Origin: Phycisphaerales bacterium
Lineage (GTDB): Bacteria; Planctomycetota; Phycisphaerae; Phycisphaerales; UBA1924
Reading direction: 5' to 3'
DNA length: 7,062 bases
Assembly: GCA_003511945.1 (NCBI GenBank)
Contig: DOJA01000177.1
Span: forward strand, 1 to 7,062
Under the pieces are notes generated by a model that was not told the DNA's origin, ran no database searches, and worked only from the letters and a program-made list of their open reading frames with translations. Below are positions 6,301-7,062 of this stretch, piece after piece. Position 1 is the stretch's first letter. Every line of letters begins with the position of its first letter. The translations under genes and the position numbers were made by a program.

Positions 6301-6798
6301 ACGCCCCAGCCGGCGACGGGCGACTACACCGTGGGCGTCGAGAACTTCTCGGGCACTGCCGGCACCGCGGTCGACGCGGCCACCCTCGCGCCCGGCGCGT
6401 GCGTGCGCCTGTGCCCGTCGTCCGACCCGATGAACTGCGTGCCACCCCCGTCGGGCTGCGCGGGCGACGCCGACGCCAACGGCCGGGTTGACTTCGACGA
6501 TATCACCACCATCCTGGCCTCCTGGCTCACCGCCGGTCCCCAGGGCGACGCGAACAACGACGGGGTGGTCGACTTCGACGACATCACCGCGGTCCTGGCC
6601 GACTGGCTGTGCGTCTCCAGCTCCTGCGAGGGCGACGCCAACAGCGACGGGTTCGTCGACTTCGACGACATCACCACGGTGCTCGCGAACTGGAACACGA
6701 ACAGCCCGATGGGCGACGCCAACCACGACGGCACCGTCGACTTCGACGACATCACCGCCATCCTCAGCCGCTGGAACACCGCCTGCCCCGCGCCCTGA
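3316..6798 (+). CDS. Secreted multidomain protein: PPC-like repeats, Cys module, nidogen-like domain, tandem dockerins
   Basis: A 1160-residue exported protein with no catalytic motif that I can see. The start is chosen because MRRVLAIATM opens a signal peptide (cleavage likely after SVA, about residue 20); there is no Shine-Dalgarno sequence, and GTG codons at 3289 and 3313 are in-frame alternatives. In order: a Pro/Ala-rich linker (21-74); PPC-like beta-sandwich 1 (75-207); a separate Cys-containing beta domain (211-393); PPC-like 2 (402-529); a Pro linker; PPC-like 3 (537-666); a diverged fourth copy (690-816); a Cys-rich GACC module (820-859); a nidogen-like beta-sandwich (863-1034) with FxFFGEPVTSVVVSSEGFINFG, PLWDDF and RRFIVQWTDVPRF; and four calcium-loop dockerin-type repeats (1050-1153). 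The C-terminal repeats and many cysteines imply an extracellular, calcium-stabilised, disulfide-bonded protein, perhaps attached to a surface partner. Cohesin-type binding is an inference. Confidence 0.9.
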   Translation: MRRVLAIATMICGCAGLSVAQSIKPAEESKPAAARATPPTPRDPFIPASLADAVQVKDVGEELPEAPTGRAPPANDACASPEQIAGVGTFPFDNTEATTDGLAHFGCNFFGQSQITRDVWFLWTAPSAGNYRIETCGLTTLDTKMALYSTGPTCPPGDVRLLQCNDDACGSQSRLQFDATMGQQFLLRLGVFPNRVGGAGSFRVALTPGQDVCQQPTTNCQAQDFATAYDGTSMFPFDDFRPAQSGQVTRICWFGAYFNGVGNCQGAEQDDFIVEYYPALGGGPDSFPIASFVQSFNDLQVTGPVPTGQLIAGAFPVFAYSATHAPVNVSANTCYWVSIRNELSGECVWFWQAGAGGNGVIFHANGAFPGISDVVNDDLAFCVNLPLSATAPCASAAPPAADECAGAPLLGSNSVNFIRNVFATENVGDPDFSCKGGGAGPGLGTLWYRFTPPATTARLTLCQNTTGDTLLAVYTGTCGNLTEIACNDDFCGRRSQINLTGLTPGQTYYIQFASFDEISLDRYRLDIASPTPPPPPNDVCLGAIELDPPPGGTDGDIRSIADAFPDADAPTCAFSPTVSPTIWYSVTGNGEKMTASLCSTSVPFDTKMNVYCGSCDDLVCIAQNDDDCFPQARVEWCSEPGRVYYIMVHGFNGSVGEAFILAFSDGEPCSPPPACPSCEVACPPGAVAENEACGESMNNGCNDPSLRFQALACGQTVCGTAPAIANVRDTDWYEFTLSVPSLVTWSIETEVPVEILLLDGVCFPAPTVLAQAVVERCGSGSVSARLAPGVYRAFVGSASDGYPCGPSSVYRATLDCEPLGACCSGSDCSIVTGPECALQGGVFAGGGSECPTVYAPAPCMSVLEDIQITGTDLDLGNDDAVAVDLGFVFKFFGEPVTSVVVSSEGFINFGAVAPQTPNAPIPTATAPNALVAPLWDDFSPAIAGSVRVETKGSAPQRRFIVQWTDVPRFLQADSNTFQCVLFEETGCIEFRYGAFTPQPATGDYTVGVENFSGTAGTAVDAATLAPGACVRLCPSSDPMNCVPPPSGCAGDADANGRVDFDDITTILASWLTAGPQGDANNDGVVDFDDITAVLADWLCVSSSCEGDANSDGFVDFDDITTVLANWNTNSPMGDANHDGTVDFDDITAILSRWNTACPAP
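3538..5313 (+). repeat. Three diverged PPC-like domain copies within the secreted protein
   Basis: The copies start with NDAC (residue 75), DECAG (402) and NDVC (537). Each contains a W-F/Y core strand (WFLWTAP, LWYRFTP, IWYSVTG), then a strand with an aligned Tyr (KMALY, LLAVY, KMNVY), and a loop rich in N/D and C (CNDDACG, CNDDFCG, QNDDDCF). A closing strand, e.g. QTYYIQFASF or RVYYIMVHGF, follows. A fourth, weaker copy (NEAC, residue 690; WYEFTL; LLLDGVC) comes after. Similarity is clear in protein but not in DNA, so duplication is old. Confidence 0.7.
6463..6774 (+). repeat. Four dockerin-type I calcium-loop repeats
   Basis: Units begin at residues 1050, 1077, 1106 and 1133 (spacing 27, 29, 27). 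Each reads GDA-[DN]-x-[ND]-G-x-V-D-F-D-D-I-T and ends in a conserved Trp at residues 1070, 1097, 1126 and 1153. In the second, Asp1078, Asn1080, Asp1082, Asp1086 and Asp1089 occupy positions 1, 3, 5, 9 and 12 of an EF-hand-like calcium loop. The DNA of units two to four is also closely similar (GTCGACTTCGACGACATCACC-like core), which suggests recent duplication or gene conversion. A usual dockerin has two such units, so this is a double module. Confidence 0.85.
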
Positions 6799-6834
6799 TC
6801 CCCCCTTGCGGCCCGGGGCTCCACTCGCCATCCT

Positions 6835-6884
6835 GTGCCGGCGCCGCGTCCCCGGAGTGAACCCTCCGCGGGGCGTCACGGCAC
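6835..6884. other. Nested hairpin in the gap before the ABC gene
   Basis: GTGCCG (6835-6840) pairs with CGGCAC (6879-6884). Inside, CCCCGGAG (6850-6857) pairs with CTCC (6864-6867) and GGGG (6870-6873) across a GC bulge. It lies 37 bases after the secreted-protein stop codon and has no T-run, so it is only a weak terminator candidate. The rest of 6799-6940 shows no promoter that I can support. Confidence 0.3.
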
Positions 6885-6940
6885 CAGGGCACACCCCATT
6901 CGATCCTTCGGACTCCCCCCCGCCCCACGAGGGCCTCTGC

Positions 6941-7062
6941 ATGATCGAACTGCAATCGCTCCGCAAGCACTTCGGCTCCTTCGTTGCGGTTGACGGCCTG
7001 TCGTTCTCCGTCGCCGCCGGAGAGGTGCTCGGGTTCCTGGGGCCGAACGGAGCGGGCAAGTC
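6941..7062 (+). CDS. ABC transporter ATP-binding protein (partial, 5' end only)
   Basis: The first 40 codons of an ATPase cut by the window end. It begins MIELQSLRKHFG and contains an aromatic A-loop region (HFGSFVAVDGLSF, residues 10-22) followed by the Walker A motif GPNGAGK (34-40). The pattern AVDGLSFSVAAGEVLGFLGPNGAGK is typical of the ATPase subunit of ABC-2-type exporters such as GldA/NatA/CcmA-like proteins. These hydrolyse ATP on the cytoplasmic face to drive a separate membrane subunit. GAGG at 6929-6932 lies eight bases before the ATG and supports the start. The substrate and partner permease, probably downstream, are outside the window. Confidence 0.88.
   Translation, partial: MIELQSLRKHFGSFVAVDGLSFSVAAGEVLGFLGPNGAGK

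Noticed and set aside
1..7062. Apparent lack of CTAG
   Set aside because: CTAG is rare in many bacteria, and TAG is disfavoured in GC-rich coding DNA. It is not as telling as the ACGT pattern, which has matching codon switches.
1..7062. CRISPR array, insertion sequence, integrase or attachment site
   Set aside because: I see no regularly spaced direct repeats other than the protein-coding dockerin units, no transposase motif, and no tRNA-flanked direct repeats.

Overview
This is a very GC-rich window (C/G-ending codons throughout). It reads as a chromosomal segment of a planctomycete, probably from the Phycisphaerae/Phycisphaerales. That placement is inferred from the large secreted protein at 3316-6798, which has Cys-rich 'GACC...C' modules and dockerin-like repeats of the type GDANxDGxVDFDDIT. 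No marker gene confirms it. Every gene I can support lies on the + strand.

Layout. Positions 1-60 hold two GC-rich hairpins, the first followed by a T-rich run, probably ending an upstream gene outside the window. At 59-95 a TTGACA -35 element and a weak -10 run into a perfect 15-bp palindrome (TGAGACT-G-AGTCTCA) that resembles a Fur 7-1-7 box. Its last base is the A of the ATG of a 40-residue one-helix membrane protein (95-217). That gene is followed after 43 bases by a biliverdin-producing heme oxygenase (261-905). Together they look like an iron-regulated heme-iron recovery unit. Next comes a secreted S9-family serine peptidase (996-3026) with an intact Ser/Asp/His triad and its own possible promoter. 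The 289-bp gap after it contains a 72-nt element with perfect 10-bp inverted ends and internal hairpins, likely a terminator or a small repeat.

The gene at 3316-6798 encodes an exported 1160-residue mosaic protein. It has a signal peptide, three or four diverged PPC-like beta-sandwich domains, a Cys-rich module, a nidogen-like beta-sandwich, and two tandem dockerin-like modules each bracketed by cysteines. After a 142-bp gap the window ends 40 codons into an ABC transporter ATPase (6941 onward) at its Walker A motif.

How the genes relate. The small membrane protein and heme oxygenase probably form one transcription unit. The peptidase and the mosaic protein are both exported and look like independent genes for peptide breakdown and for a surface or secreted structure; I see no evidence that they act together. 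A sequence-wide signal cuts across all genes: I find no ACGT tetranucleotide anywhere. Asn, Asp, Tyr and His codons before a GTN codon always end in T, as if ACGT is selected against. I did not find a clearly new multi-gene defence or mobile system. The most interesting items are the ACGT avoidance, the Fur-like box fused to a start codon, and the duplicated Cys-bracketed dockerins.
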